DNA from: Fictibacillus terranigra
Lineage (GTDB): Bacteria > Bacillota > Bacilli > Bacillales > Fictibacillaceae
Reading direction: 5' to 3'
Assembly (NCBI RefSeq): GCF_030412265.1
Contig: NZ_JAUHLN010000003.1
Span: forward strand, 186,001-250,000
Length of the DNA: 64,000 nucleotides
Below the pieces are notes generated by a model. The model made no database searches. It worked only from the letters and a program-made list of their open reading frames with translations, and was not told the origin of the DNA. Both the position numbers and the translations under genes were made by a program. Shown one piece after another: positions 55,480-63,894 of the stretch (position 1 is the first letter of the stretch; the number at the start of each line of letters is the position of its first letter).

Positions 55480-56227
55480 ACAACATTCGGATCCCTTCAG
55501 CCGGCGATGATGCGCGCATCAGTGTTTCACCGACCAAGATCGCATCGATGCTGTGGCTTCGCAAGAAATGGAGATCTTCTGTATCTTTTATCCCGCTCTC
55601 GCTGACGGTTAAGATGCCCTCAGGTATGTGGCTTGCGATGGCCGCGGTATGGTTAACGTCCGTTTTGAACGTACGAAGGTCTCTATTGTTGATTCCGATC
55701 AGTTCAGGAGTAAACTCATTGAGGACGGCTTGCAGTTCCTCGACTGAGTGGACTTCCACCAGGCACTCAAGATCGTGTTCATGGGCAAAACGATAGAGCT
55801 CGTGCAGTTTTTGCGGTGTCATCGCCGCAGCGATCAGCAAGATGGCGTCGGCCCCGATATGAGCACTCTCAAGCACTTGAATTTTATCGATAATAAAGTC
55901 TTTTCTTAATACCGGAAGGGAGACCATCTGTTTCACCGCTACCAGATCGGCTATATGCCCCTGGAAAAAACGCTGATCAGTCAGCACCGAGATCGCAGCT
56001 GCCCCCCCCTGTTCATATTCAGCAGCTATTTCTGCAGGTACATAATGTTCTTTAATCGTCCCTTTCGAAGGCGATGCTTTTTTTACTTCAGCGATGAGTG
56101 CAGGGGAGGCTTCTGATGCTCTGATCGCTTTATAGAGAGAGGTCTTCTTTCTGTCACGTTTTAAACTGTAGCAGGTTTCGAGCTTTGTGATCTCTTCTTT
56201 TTTTTGTTCAAGAATTTGTTGCAGCAT
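55469..56227 (-). CDS. trpC: Indole-3-glycerol phosphate synthase
   Basis: 252 residues. LIAEVKKASPSKGTI, VLTDQRFFQGH, VLRKDFIIDKIQV, IGINNRDL and VSESGI are the family signatures with the catalytic Lys and Glu. Overlaps the trpD end by 20 bases. Confidence 0.96.
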   Translation of the reverse strand: MLQQILEQKKEEITKLETCYSLKRDRKKTSLYKAIRASEASPALIAEVKKASPSKGTIKEHYVPAEIAAEYEQGGAAAISVLTDQRFFQGHIADLVAVKQMVSLPVLRKDFIIDKIQVLESAHIGADAILLIAAAMTPQKLHELYRFAHEHDLECLVEVHSVEELQAVLNEFTPELIGINNRDLRTFKTDVNHTAAIASHIPEGILTVSESGIKDTEDLHFLRSHSIDAILVGETLMRASSPAEGIRMLYGS

Positions 56228-57248
56228 ATGGAACTCCTCCTGTATGGTTCTGTATCATCTCTAAATGCCGGATGGCACTGCCATTTTCTATGATGCCGCG
56301 GGCCAATTTAACACCTTCACGGATGGTTGAGACTCGATCTGTAAGATAAAATGAAGCAGCTGTATTATAGATCACGATATTTTCCGCAGAAGCATTCGCT
56401 TGGCCCCGCAGGACCGCACGAATGAGCTGAGCGCTTTCCTCGCTGGACCCGACCGTTACCTCCTTCGGCTGTCCATATGGGAGTCCGGCATCTTCAGGGG
56501 TAAGGATAAATTCGCTCACGTTGCCGTTTTCCACTTCATAAAAGTGGGTCGGTGCGAAGATAGAACATTCATCAAGCCCATCTGCCCCTGTGACGACGAG
56601 CGTCCTCTGGTGTTTGAACTCGGCGATGGCATGCGCCATCTTCTTTGCCGTTTCATTGTTATAGGCGCCAATCAGCTGATGGGTCGGATGAGCCGGATTG
56701 CATAAAGGCCCAAGAATATTAAATACAGTACGGAAGGAAAGTCCTTTTCTTGTGTGGCTTGCATGCCGGAGGGCCGGATGATAGTTTGGAGCAAAAAGAA
56801 AACAAAGGGAAAATTTCTCCAGGTTCTCTACGATATCTGCCGCGTTGCTGCTCGTTGCGATCCCAAGCTGCTGGAGCACATCTGCGCTGCCGCTCTTTGA
56901 AGTAACCGCTGAATTGCCGTGTTTGGCAACTTTCACTCCCGCGGAAGACAGCAAGAGGGAGGACGCGGTGGATATATTAAAAGTCGACGCTCCATCTCCG
57001 CCTGTTCCGCACGTATCCAGAATTTGCGGATAATCCAGATGGAGAGGTACGGTATGATCCAGTATTGAAGTCGAGAATCCAACGATTTCCTCGATCGTTT
57101 CTCCGCGCAGGCGAAGAATCGTAAGCAAACTCGATAGCTGGACTTCCGTTACTTTTCCTTCCAATATTTCGTTCATCATTTGGCTGGCTTCTGCTCGTGT
57201 AAAGGTTTCTCCCAGAATGCCTTTTTGAAGCAGTTCTTTGACGGCCAT
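56208..57248 (-). CDS. trpD: Anthranilate phosphoribosyltransferase
   Basis: 346 residues. The PRPP site DTCGTGGDGASTFNIST and the KHGNSAVTSKSGSADVLQQL motif are intact. It transfers phosphoribose to anthranilate. The ATG at 57248 follows AAGGAGGAATTGCA. It is the first recognisable gene of the trp operon here: trpE, expected upstream, is absent. Confidence 0.96.
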   Translation of the reverse strand: MAVKELLQKGILGETFTRAEASQMMNEILEGKVTEVQLSSLLTILRLRGETIEEIVGFSTSILDHTVPLHLDYPQILDTCGTGGDGASTFNISTASSLLLSSAGVKVAKHGNSAVTSKSGSADVLQQLGIATSSNAADIVENLEKFSLCFLFAPNYHPALRHASHTRKGLSFRTVFNILGPLCNPAHPTHQLIGAYNNETAKKMAHAIAEFKHQRTLVVTGADGLDECSIFAPTHFYEVENGNVSEFILTPEDAGLPYGQPKEVTVGSSEESAQLIRAVLRGQANASAENIVIYNTAASFYLTDRVSTIREGVKLARGIIENGSAIRHLEMIQNHTGGVPYAATNS

Positions 57249-57297
57249 TGCAATTCCTCCTTAATATATTTAGTGCAATAAGTCGGCAAAGATCTAT

Positions 57298-57333
57298 TCA
57301 TGTAGGGGATAAATAAAAGGAAAGACACAACAT
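57298..57333 (-). CDS. 11-codon ORF in the trp leader, in the place of trpE
   Basis: ATG at 57333 behind a strong GGAGGTGAATACAAACC site encodes MLCLSFYLSPT and stops at 57298, 49 bases before trpD. It contains no Trp codon, so it is not a classic attenuator peptide. Its Shine-Dalgarno can be masked by pairing ACCTCC (57382-57377) with GGAGGT. It could be a coupling minicistron or the relic of the trpE start. Whether it is translated is unknown. Confidence 0.4.
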   Translation of the reverse strand: MLCLSFYLSPT

Positions 57334-57344
57334 GGTTTGTATTC

Positions 57345-57385
57345 ACCTCCATCAAAATGAAGAATGAATGAGGCTAAAGGAGGTA
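57345..57385 (-). promoter_or_regulatory. Shine-Dalgarno-sequestering hairpin in the trp leader
   Basis: TGTACCTCC (57385-57377) and GGAGGTGAATACA form a stem that would hide the ribosome binding site of the 11-codon ORF. In B. subtilis a similar hairpin, formed when TRAP is bound to read-through RNA, lowers trpE translation. Confidence 0.5.
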
Positions 57386-57502
57386 CAAAAAAACCATGCA
57401 CGAAGAGGCATGGGTAGTTTATGTATTCATAACCCTCTGCTCGGCTCCACTCATCATTCTCAACTATTCTCATCTCTAAACTAATCTCTAAACTCTATTC
57501 TC
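57386..57502 (-). promoter_or_regulatory. TRAP-binding trp leader with attenuator
   Basis: About twelve GAG or TAG triplets, mostly 2-4 bases apart, run from 57502 to 57435 on the minus strand, the pattern bound by the 11-mer TRAP protein. TAGTTTA within them can pair with TAAACTA near 57420 to form an antiterminator. The competing terminator is CCATGC...GCATGG followed by seven T (57414-57386). With tryptophan, TRAP would wrap the triplets and allow termination. The TRAP gene mtrB lies at the right edge of the window. Confidence 0.85.
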
Positions 57503-57530
57503 GGGTCAAAATTTAAAATCGTTAAAACAC

Positions 57531-57559
57531 AAGATAAAGCATTGTGTTCAATTTGTCAA
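57531..57559 (-). promoter_or_regulatory. Predicted sigma-A promoter of the trp operon
   Basis: Minus strand: -35 TTGACA (57554-57559), 17-base spacer, -10 TATCTT (57531-57536). The start near 57524 leaves the whole TRAP region in the RNA. The promoter lies just after cheR. Confidence 0.72.
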
Positions 57560-57586
57560 CCCAAAAGCCTGATCACTTTATACCGA

Positions 57587-58366
57587 TCAGGTCAATGGTT
57601 TCTGATACAGGAAAGCCTCTTTGGCCTGCAGATCAAAGCGCCCCGGATGAAAAATCTGTTCTGTGCTTCCCACGAACAAATATCCTCCGGGACTCAACGC
57701 TTCTGAAAACTTTTGAAACAATGCCTCCTTCGCTTCTTCTGTAAAATAAATCATAACGTTCCTGCAGACGATAAGGTCAAAGTTCTTCTCAAAAGGATCT
57801 GCCAATAAGTTATGCTGTTTAAACACGATTGGTTTCCTGAGCCTGTCTGTCACGGTCACGTCCCCTGCCTCCGTACGAAAACAGCTGTTCCTCACTGTAC
57901 CAGGAACATTTTTTAATGATGACGCAGCAAATAAGCCTTCTTTTGCCTTCCTCAAGGCAATCACATCAAGATCCGTCGCCAAAATGGAATAGCTAAAATC
58001 ACCGCTTCTCTCCTGCAGCATGGAAGAGAGTGTGTAAGGCTCTTCACCTGTTGAACACGCAGCACTCCATATTTTCAATCGGTTCGTACGGCTTAATAGG
58101 TCGGGTATGATCTTCTCCTTCACAACAAGCCATCGTTCAGGGTTCCGGTAGAACTCCGAAACGTTGATCGTCATCCGGTCAAGAAATTCGTCCATCAAAA
58201 GACGGTCTCTCCTCAAAGCTTTCGAAAAAAGTGCAAAACTTTCATAATTCTTCTTATCGCGAAAAGCAGCTAGCCGCCTCTTCATCTGGGCCTCTTTATA
58301 GAGCGACAGGTCAATGGAAGTCATGGAATGAATGTCTTTTATAAAATTCGAATAATCTAGATCCAC
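57587..58366 (-). CDS. cheR: Chemotaxis protein methyltransferase CheR
   Basis: 259 residues. N-terminal helical domain, FYRNPERW, SAM motif WSAACSTGEEPYTLSSML, LATDLDVIALRKA, and VCRNVMIYFTEEAKE. It methylates chemoreceptor glutamates. GTG start at 58366 after AAAGGAGTAGGAAAT. Next to ndk as in B. subtilis. Confidence 0.95.
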   Translation of the reverse strand: MDLDYSNFIKDIHSMTSIDLSLYKEAQMKRRLAAFRDKKNYESFALFSKALRRDRLLMDEFLDRMTINVSEFYRNPERWLVVKEKIIPDLLSRTNRLKIWSAACSTGEEPYTLSSMLQERSGDFSYSILATDLDVIALRKAKEGLFAASSLKNVPGTVRNSCFRTEAGDVTVTDRLRKPIVFKQHNLLADPFEKNFDLIVCRNVMIYFTEEAKEALFQKFSEALSPGGYLFVGSTEQIFHPGRFDLQAKEAFLYQKPLT

Positions 58367-58444
58367 ATTTCCTACTCCTTTTTATAGTGTTTACCTTTTT
58401 TATCGGCAAAAGGGAAACATCCTTAACGCTCATGTAAAGAGTGT

Positions 58445-58517
58445 AAAAAAAAACAGCCGGATTGAATTGACCCCAAAAAGCATTTTACTTTTTGGGACAA
58501 TCCAGAACGGCTGGTTT
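58445..58517 (-). terminator. Long two-part terminator of the hepS-ndk region
   Basis: AACCAGCCG ... CGGCTGTTTT encloses an inner CCCAAAAAG / CTTTTTGGG hairpin and a GGATTG / CAATCC pair; nine T follow on the minus strand. Confidence 0.85.
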
Positions 58518-58530
58518 TATAACGCTTACA

Positions 58531-58974
58531 TTAAATCCAAGAAGAAATTGCTTTTTCGTAGTTAACGAGTTCATCTTCCTTGAAGAAAAGACCGATTTCA
58601 CGAACAGCACTTTCAGGAGAATCAGATCCATGAATGATGTTGTTGCTTACGTTTACTGCAAAGTCGCCGCGAACCGTTCCGGCTGCCGCTTCTGAAGGGT
58701 TCGTTTTACCCATCATGTTACGAGCAGTAGCGATTACATTATCTCCTTGCCACACCATAGCGAAAACAGGTCCGGAAGTGATGAAGTTTACCAGCTCTCC
58801 GAAGAACGGACGCTCTTTATGTTCTCCATAGTGGTTTTCTGCAAGCTCGCGTGAGATTGTCATCAATTTAGCTCCAGCGAGCTGAAATCCTTTTTTCTCG
58901 AATCTTGAAACAATCTCACCGATCAAATTGCGCTGTACACCATCTGGCTTTACCATTAGAAACGTTTTTTCCAC
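58531..58974 (-). CDS. ndk: Nucleoside diphosphate kinase
   Basis: 147 residues. [20 protein letters not shown], the catalytic NIIHGSDS with the phospho-His, and [15 protein letters not shown]. It transfers phosphate between NTPs and NDPs. Its place after hepT is conserved. Confidence 0.97.
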   Translation of the reverse strand: MEKTFLMVKPDGVQRNLIGEIVSRFEKKGFQLAGAKLMTISRELAENHYGEHKERPFFGELVNFITSGPVFAMVWQGDNVIATARNMMGKTNPSEAAAGTVRGDFAVNVSNNIIHGSDSPESAVREIGLFFKEDELVNYEKAISSWI

Positions 58975-59072
58975 AATAGTTCTCCCCTATCTTCTATGTA
59001 TTGGTTCAGGGCTTGTATGCTAGCTGAGACCCCTAGAAAATAGTATCAAAAATAATACGATTTAGCAATGAG

Positions 59073-60038
59073 CTAAAATTTGCGCTTGCCAATATATTTT
59101 GCAATCTTGATCATGCTGTTTTTCGCTTGTCCCGCTGGAAGCTGCTCGGCGGCGGCCAGCGCATCGGACAAATAGGATTGCGCAGCCCTGGAAGCTCTTT
59201 GAATGGATGAACTGGTTTTGATCTGATCGATAATACCGGAGAATTCATCCTGATCCCACGTTTGATAATATCTCTGGATTCTGTGTTTCAGTTCAGGCAT
59301 CTGCTCCATCGCATAGAAAACCGGAAGTGTGATGTTCCCTTGTTTCAAATCGCCGCCTGCAGGTTTACCCAGTTCTTTTTCAGTTGCTGTGAAGTCCAGA
59401 ATGTCGTCGGTTATCTGATACGCCATACCAACGGAATAGCCAAAACGGTACAGCTGCCGTTGCAGCTGTACAGAAGCATTGGAGGCAATCGCCCCAAGCT
59501 GGCAGCTGATTGCGATCAAGAGGGCTGTTTTTCTCTTGATTCTCCGCAAATATTGCCTGATGCTCTGATCAAGATCGAACTGTTCTTTAATTTGCTGGAT
59601 CTCACCAAGGCACATCTCTTTCATGGAATAAGAGAGGACTTGATGTGCTGCGATCTGGCGGACATTGGTCATCATCTCGATCGCTTTAGCAAACAAAAAA
59701 TCTCCTGTGTACATCGCAACTTTATTGTCGTACTGTGATTTTACGGTCTTTGCACCCCTGCGGAGCTCGGCGTCGTCGATCACATCGTCATGAACGAGAG
59801 ACGCCATATGTATCGTTTCCAGAGCAGCAGCGACTTTTTTCACGCTGCGGACATCATATTCTCCAAAATGTGCGGACAGCAGCACGAAAACAGGCCTGAT
59901 CCGCTTTCCTCCTGCTTTAAGCAGCTGGCTTCCGGCTTTTTGCAGGATGGGATGGTCTGCGGATATTGACTGTTCAAGTTCAGTTTCAATCTGCTGCAGA
60001 TCTTTTTTTACATGTGAATAGAGTTCTGTCAGTTTCAT
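59073..60038 (-). CDS. hepT: Heptaprenyl diphosphate synthase component II
   Basis: 321 residues. GGKRIRPVFVLLS, first Asp-rich motif LVHDDVIDDAELRRG, and second YQITDDILDFTA, plus GKPAGGDLKQGNITLP. It elongates prenyl diphosphate for the menaquinone-7 tail, together with HepS. The ATG at 60038 follows TTTAGGTGAACGCT, which overlaps the mqnA stop. Confidence 0.94.
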   Translation of the reverse strand: MKLTELYSHVKKDLQQIETELEQSISADHPILQKAGSQLLKAGGKRIRPVFVLLSAHFGEYDVRSVKKVAAALETIHMASLVHDDVIDDAELRRGAKTVKSQYDNKVAMYTGDFLFAKAIEMMTNVRQIAAHQVLSYSMKEMCLGEIQQIKEQFDLDQSIRQYLRRIKRKTALLIAISCQLGAIASNASVQLQRQLYRFGYSVGMAYQITDDILDFTATEKELGKPAGGDLKQGNITLPVFYAMEQMPELKHRIQRYYQTWDQDEFSGIIDQIKTSSSIQRASRAAQSYLSDALAAAEQLPAGQAKNSMIKIAKYIGKRKF

Positions 60039-60047
60039 AGCGTTCAC

Positions 60048-60896
60048 CTAAATGCCCTGTAAGGAGTAGTCAAAAAAAGTAAATGCAGGAACGGACTCAA
60101 TCAACGAATGCTTATGGGCGAGCTGAAAGTAGTGCTTAAGCCCTTTCAGATGTTCTTCCCCAAAATCATAATTGATGCCATGAAAATAGTTTGCCCAAAA
60201 AGAGTATTCTCCCCCATGTGCCGGAAGAATATGTCTGATCATTTCCTGATAATGGTCTGACTTCGTTTTTTGTTTGCTCTCGGACATCTCAAATAAGAGT
60301 TTCTCGAGCAGAGCCGGCTCTCTTTTAATTGTATCGTTCCGCACCGCCATGACTGCGTACGTCATAGGAAGTCCCGTATGATTAAACCATAGTTCACCTA
60401 GATCATATACATGGATTTCTTTGTCCTGCCGCCAATCAGCCTTAATCGCATCCTCACCGATCAGCAGGCATGCGTCATGGTCTTGAAGCATCTGACCATA
60501 GTGCGGTGCCATCGTTTCGTAAACCGGATTTAGGCCGTAAAATTCTTTAAGAATGATCTTCAGCAGAACGACCGAGGTTGCAGAACTTGAAGTAAGTGCG
60601 ATTTTCTTGCCATCCAGTTCTCCAACAGCAGTTTTTGAAAATAAGAGAATCGATCCCACTTTTCCAAAGGTGGAAACGGACAGATTGGGAAAAAGGCTGT
60701 ATTGGCTGCTGTTTTCACCGAATGAAAAGGAAGATATTCCTCCTAGATCGATTTCTCCCCTCGCCATTCTTCGGTTCAGCTCAGCGGGTATCTGAGGAAT
60801 AAACTTCGAGCCAGTCCTCTCAAATTCATTTTTATTCAAATAAAAAAACATAGGAAGGATGTTTGTATATTTAATCTCGCCGATATTGAGCGCCAT
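60048..60896 (-). CDS. mqnA: Chorismate dehydratase MqnA (futalosine pathway)
   Basis: 282 residues. IGEIKYTNILPMFFYL, GEIDLGGISSFSFGENSSQY, and GEDAIKADWRQDKEIHVYDL with LGELWFNHTGLPMTYAVMAV are characteristic of MqnA, a periplasmic-binding-fold dehydratase that makes 3-enolpyruvyl-benzoate from chorismate. This is the first step of the futalosine route to menaquinone. The ATG at 60896 overlaps the ubiX stop (TAATG) after AGGAGGTGGGGAGAGTA. Confidence 0.9.
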   Translation of the reverse strand: MALNIGEIKYTNILPMFFYLNKNEFERTGSKFIPQIPAELNRRMARGEIDLGGISSFSFGENSSQYSLFPNLSVSTFGKVGSILLFSKTAVGELDGKKIALTSSSATSVVLLKIILKEFYGLNPVYETMAPHYGQMLQDHDACLLIGEDAIKADWRQDKEIHVYDLGELWFNHTGLPMTYAVMAVRNDTIKREPALLEKLLFEMSESKQKTKSDHYQEMIRHILPAHGGEYSFWANYFHGINYDFGEEHLKGLKHYFQLAHKHSLIESVPAFTFFDYSLQGI

Positions 60897-61486
60897 TACT
60901 CTCCCCACCTCCTAAACAGATCATGCTGGACACCCAAACTGTCCAGCGCTTTGCCGACTAAAAAATCCACCAGATCGTCCAGTGTTTTCGGCAGCTGATA
61001 AAAACCGGGCATCGCAGGAAGAATCTTGCCGCCTGCCTGGGTTACTTTGAGCATATTTTCCAGATGTATGCTGTTCAGCGGTGTTTCCCGCGGCACAAGG
61101 ACAAGTTTCCGCCCCTCCTTCAGCATCACATCCGCTGCCCGTTCAAGCAGGTTGCCGGATGCACCGTGAGCAATGCCGGACAACGTGCCCATCGAGCAAG
61201 GTATAATAATCATTCCGCTGTTCTGATAAGAACCAGAAGCAATTGGAGCCTTGAAATTCCTAAGCGTATGATAATGAAGCTCACCCGTGCTATCTTTCTG
61301 AAAATGTTCCTGAAGAATAGTTTCACGGTCTTCCGTATCCCAACCTAGTTCTTCATGAAAAACCTGCCAGCCGGCTTCGGTGACCATCAGGTGTACTTTA
61401 TGTCCGCTTTTCAGCAGTTCCTGAACAAGGCGGACACCATAGATGGCTCCGCTCGCTCCTGTTATTCCTACAGCAAAATTTTTCAT
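60896..61486 (-). CDS. UbiX-family flavin prenyltransferase (MqnM-like)
   Basis: 196 residues. VGITGASGAIYGVRLVQELL, PCSMGTLSGIAHGASGNLLE RAADV and LVLVPRETPLNSIHLENML are UbiX signatures: it makes prenylated FMN for a UbiD-type decarboxylase. In the futalosine route such a pair removes the carboxyl of the prenylated naphthoate. The UbiD partner is not in this window. ATGA overlap with the prenyltransferase gene. Confidence 0.9.
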   Translation of the reverse strand: MKNFAVGITGASGAIYGVRLVQELLKSGHKVHLMVTEAGWQVFHEELGWDTEDRETILQEHFQKDSTGELHYHTLRNFKAPIASGSYQNSGMIIIPCSMGTLSGIAHGASGNLLERAADVMLKEGRKLVLVPRETPLNSIHLENMLKVTQAGGKILPAMPGFYQLPKTLDDLVDFLVGKALDSLGVQHDLFRRWGE

Positions 61487-62346
61487 AGCAGCAAATCTCC
61501 CAATGAGAAAATAAACATCACAATGCTCAGAATTCCGTTCATCGTAAAAAAGGCAACATTCAGTTTAGACAAATCTTCCGGAGAAACCATGGAGTGCTCA
61601 TAGATCATAATCGCTCCTGATAAAAACACTCCGGCAAAATAGACCCATCCGAACGCGGAAAAGGCACCGAGCACTAAGAAGGCTGTAAAGCTAAGCACAT
61701 GAAAACAGCGGGCGATAAAAAGGGCTTTTGGAATTCCGAAATAAGACGGAATGGAATACAGCCCATGATTTCTGTCATAATCCGCATCCTGAGTGGCATA
61801 AATCACATCAAACCCAGCTGTCCAGAACACCACACCGGCATAGAGCAGAAAGGCTTCTGCCGAGAGAGTTCCAGTTGCTCCGACCCAGCCTCCCAGCGGG
61901 GCCAAAGCAATCGTTGCTCCCAGAATCACGTGGCATAAGTAGGTAAAGCGCTTCGTATAGGAATAGAATACTAGAAAAAAAACAGCCAGCGGCAAAAGCC
62001 ACACGGAAAGAAGGTTAAGCTGTGAAGCACTGACAAACAGCAAAACAAAAGAACCGGCAATAAATAATACGGCTTCTTTCATGCTGATTAATTTTGAAGG
62101 GATGGCCCTTGTTGCCGTCCTTGGATTTTTTTGGTCAATCCTTGCGTCGATGACACGGTTTAGCGTCATCGCTGCGCTGCGCGCACCGACCATGGCAAGA
62201 GTAATCCAGATCCATTCGCTGATCGATGGAAAAGATCCTTCCTCCACCACATTACCAAGTATGGCCCCCAAAAATGCAAACGGGAGCGCAAATAGAGTAT
62301 GTTCAAACTTGATCATTTCAAGAATGATAGCTAATTTCTTAAACAC
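61483..62346 (-). CDS. mqnP: UbiA-family prenyltransferase (MqnP-like)
   Basis: 287 residues, about nine membrane helices. Asp-rich motif 1 is NRVIDARIDQKNPRT and motif 2 is TQDADYDRNHGLYSIP. Family members annotated as 4-hydroxybenzoate prenyltransferase in Bacilli with MqnA act on 1,4-dihydroxy-6-naphthoate. Context between menG and mqnA supports that. GTG start at 62346; the binding site is weak. Confidence 0.85.
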   Translation of the reverse strand: MFKKLAIILEMIKFEHTLFALPFAFLGAILGNVVEEGSFPSISEWIWITLAMVGARSAAMTLNRVIDARIDQKNPRTATRAIPSKLISMKEAVLFIAGSFVLLFVSASQLNLLSVWLLPLAVFFLVFYSYTKRFTYLCHVILGATIALAPLGGWVGATGTLSAEAFLLYAGVVFWTAGFDVIYATQDADYDRNHGLYSIPSYFGIPKALFIARCFHVLSFTAFLVLGAFSAFGWVYFAGVFLSGAIMIYEHSMVSPEDLSKLNVAFFTMNGILSIVMFIFSLGDLLL

Positions 62347-62361
62347 AAGCGATCTCTCTTT

Positions 62362-63069
62362 CTATGTTTGTTTAATTCCCATATGCATGGCAGCCGTTCC
62401 AAACGTATAAGGCTTAACGGTTACATGGGATAGACCGGCTTCTTCGAATAAAGTCTTAAGCTCATTTCTGTCCAGGAATTCTCCGGCTGATTCCTGAAGC
62501 CAGGAATATTCACTATAGCTCTTTGCCAGAAGTTTCCCCAGGAACGGCATAACGACCGAGAAGTAAAAACGGAATACATGCTTAACGACAGGTGTGGTAG
62601 TCTGAGAGGTTTCCAGGCAGACCACTTTCCCGCCAGGCTTTACGACACGGTGCATCTCCCTGATTACCTGGAGATAATCAGGAACGTTCCGAAGACCGAA
62701 CCCGATGGTCACGTAATCGAACGTATTATCGGGAAAAGGCAGCTCCATAGCATTTCCATGGATCAACTTTACATTCGTGCACCTGAGTTCTGAAACCTTT
62801 TTCTTGCCGACTTCCAGCATGTTCTGGCTGAAATCCAGTCCGGTTACAGACCCGGATGCCCCGACCGCTTTCGCGAGAGCGATGCTCCAATCCCCTGTGC
62901 CGCAGCACACATCAAGCGCCTGGCTTCCTTCTTTCACGGCCATGCGTTTCATCGTATCATTTCGCCATCTGGTATGCTGTTTAAAGCTGATCACGTTGTT
63001 CATAAAATCATATTGGCCTGAGATTTTTTCAAAGACCGAATGGACCCGCTGTTCTTTTAAATGTTCCAT
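62362..63069 (-). CDS. menG: Demethylmenaquinone methyltransferase MenG/UbiE
   Basis: 235 residues. [23 protein letters not shown] motif [18 protein letters not shown], and [27 protein letters not shown]. It makes the final methylation to menaquinone. The ATG follows GAGGAAGGATAAGCG, 3 bases after hepS. Confidence 0.95.
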   Translation of the reverse strand: MEHLKEQRVHSVFEKISGQYDFMNNVISFKQHTRWRNDTMKRMAVKEGSQALDVCCGTGDWSIALAKAVGASGSVTGLDFSQNMLEVGKKKVSELRCTNVKLIHGNAMELPFPDNTFDYVTIGFGLRNVPDYLQVIREMHRVVKPGGKVVCLETSQTTTPVVKHVFRFYFSVVMPFLGKLLAKSYSEYSWLQESAGEFLDRNELKTLFEEAGLSHVTVKPYTFGTAAMHMGIKQT

Positions 63070-63072
63070 CGC

Positions 63073-63780
63073 TTATCCTTCCTCCGGCAATAAATAGTGA
63101 GGTGCTTCAAGCAGTGCCCTCATTCTCTTTTCCATGAATGGCTTTAATATGTCCGGCTGCTTTTGTGTCTTGAGCCTATGACGGGAAAGCAGCAGATCAT
63201 TTTTGATCTGATGATGATAATCTGAAAAAAGAGGATCAGGGCATTGAGAAGCGGCAGATACAAACAAAAACTCAGAGATAAAAGGAATGAACTCTTCCTT
63301 GCCAAAGTGTCGTGCCACCCTCGACAGGATCCCAGCCTCCAAGCTTTTGATTCCGCTTGTGATTTCTTCGGGTTTTGATTGTTTGCTGTAGTAAAGCCTC
63401 ATCTTGCTCTCGTTCACATCCTGAATCCCGAGTGAAAGTGCCCGGATGAGCGGGAGATCTTCACAGAGAGACAGCATGAAATAGTACAGGCTGCTGTAAT
63501 AATCTCCCGCCAGAACGGTTAATTGCCGTCCTTTCACATTGTCCTTTTCAATCTGAAGTATGTATTCATGTGTATCGAGCGCACTTTGAACGAGCATTAC
63601 AGCTGCGTAATATTCCTGCAATTCTTCGCCTTCCAGCCCGCTTTCTCTCAAAAGCGAATACGCAATGAGGCATTTATCCTTGTTCATCCGGGGAACATCG
63701 ACATACTTATTTAAAAAGGAATGTTCCATCGTACGTAAAACGTATTCATTTAATTTTTTTATTTCTTGGATGATCTTCAT
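63073..63780 (-). CDS. hepS: Heptaprenyl diphosphate synthase component I
   Basis: 235 residues, all helical, with NKYVDVPRMNKDKCLIAYSL and LTVLAGDYYSSLYYFMLSLC. It matches HepS/GerCA, the regulatory subunit paired with HepT. First gene of the hepS-menG-mqnP-ubiX-mqnA-hepT operon. The ATG follows GGGGGCAGGGAC. Confidence 0.88.
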   Translation of the reverse strand: MKIIQEIKKLNEYVLRTMEHSFLNKYVDVPRMNKDKCLIAYSLLRESGLEGEELQEYYAAVMLVQSALDTHEYILQIEKDNVKGRQLTVLAGDYYSSLYYFMLSLCEDLPLIRALSLGIQDVNESKMRLYYSKQSKPEEITSGIKSLEAGILSRVARHFGKEEFIPFISEFLFVSAASQCPDPLFSDYHHQIKNDLLLSRHRLKTQKQPDILKPFMEKRMRALLEAPHYLLPEEG

Positions 63781-63828
63781 GTCCCTGCCCCCACATCCTG
63801 CAAATACAGCATACTCTATCTATTATGT

Positions 63829-63837
63829 ATTATATCA
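63829..63837 (-). promoter_or_regulatory. Candidate extended -10 promoter of the hepS operon
   Basis: Minus strand TGATATAAT: a perfect -10 with the TGn extension. The -35 region (TTGTTG at 63850-63855, spacer 15) is weak. Confidence 0.45.
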
Positions 63838-63867
63838 TACAGGCCACTCAACAATCCTTTACGCCAT

Positions 63868-63892
63868 AAAGAAAACTTGGCTCGAGCCAAGC
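63868..63892 (-). terminator. Terminator of mtrB
   Basis: CTTGGCT CG AGCCAAG followed by TTTTCTTTA on the minus strand, just after the mtrB stop codon. Confidence 0.85.
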
Positions 63893-63894
63893 TT

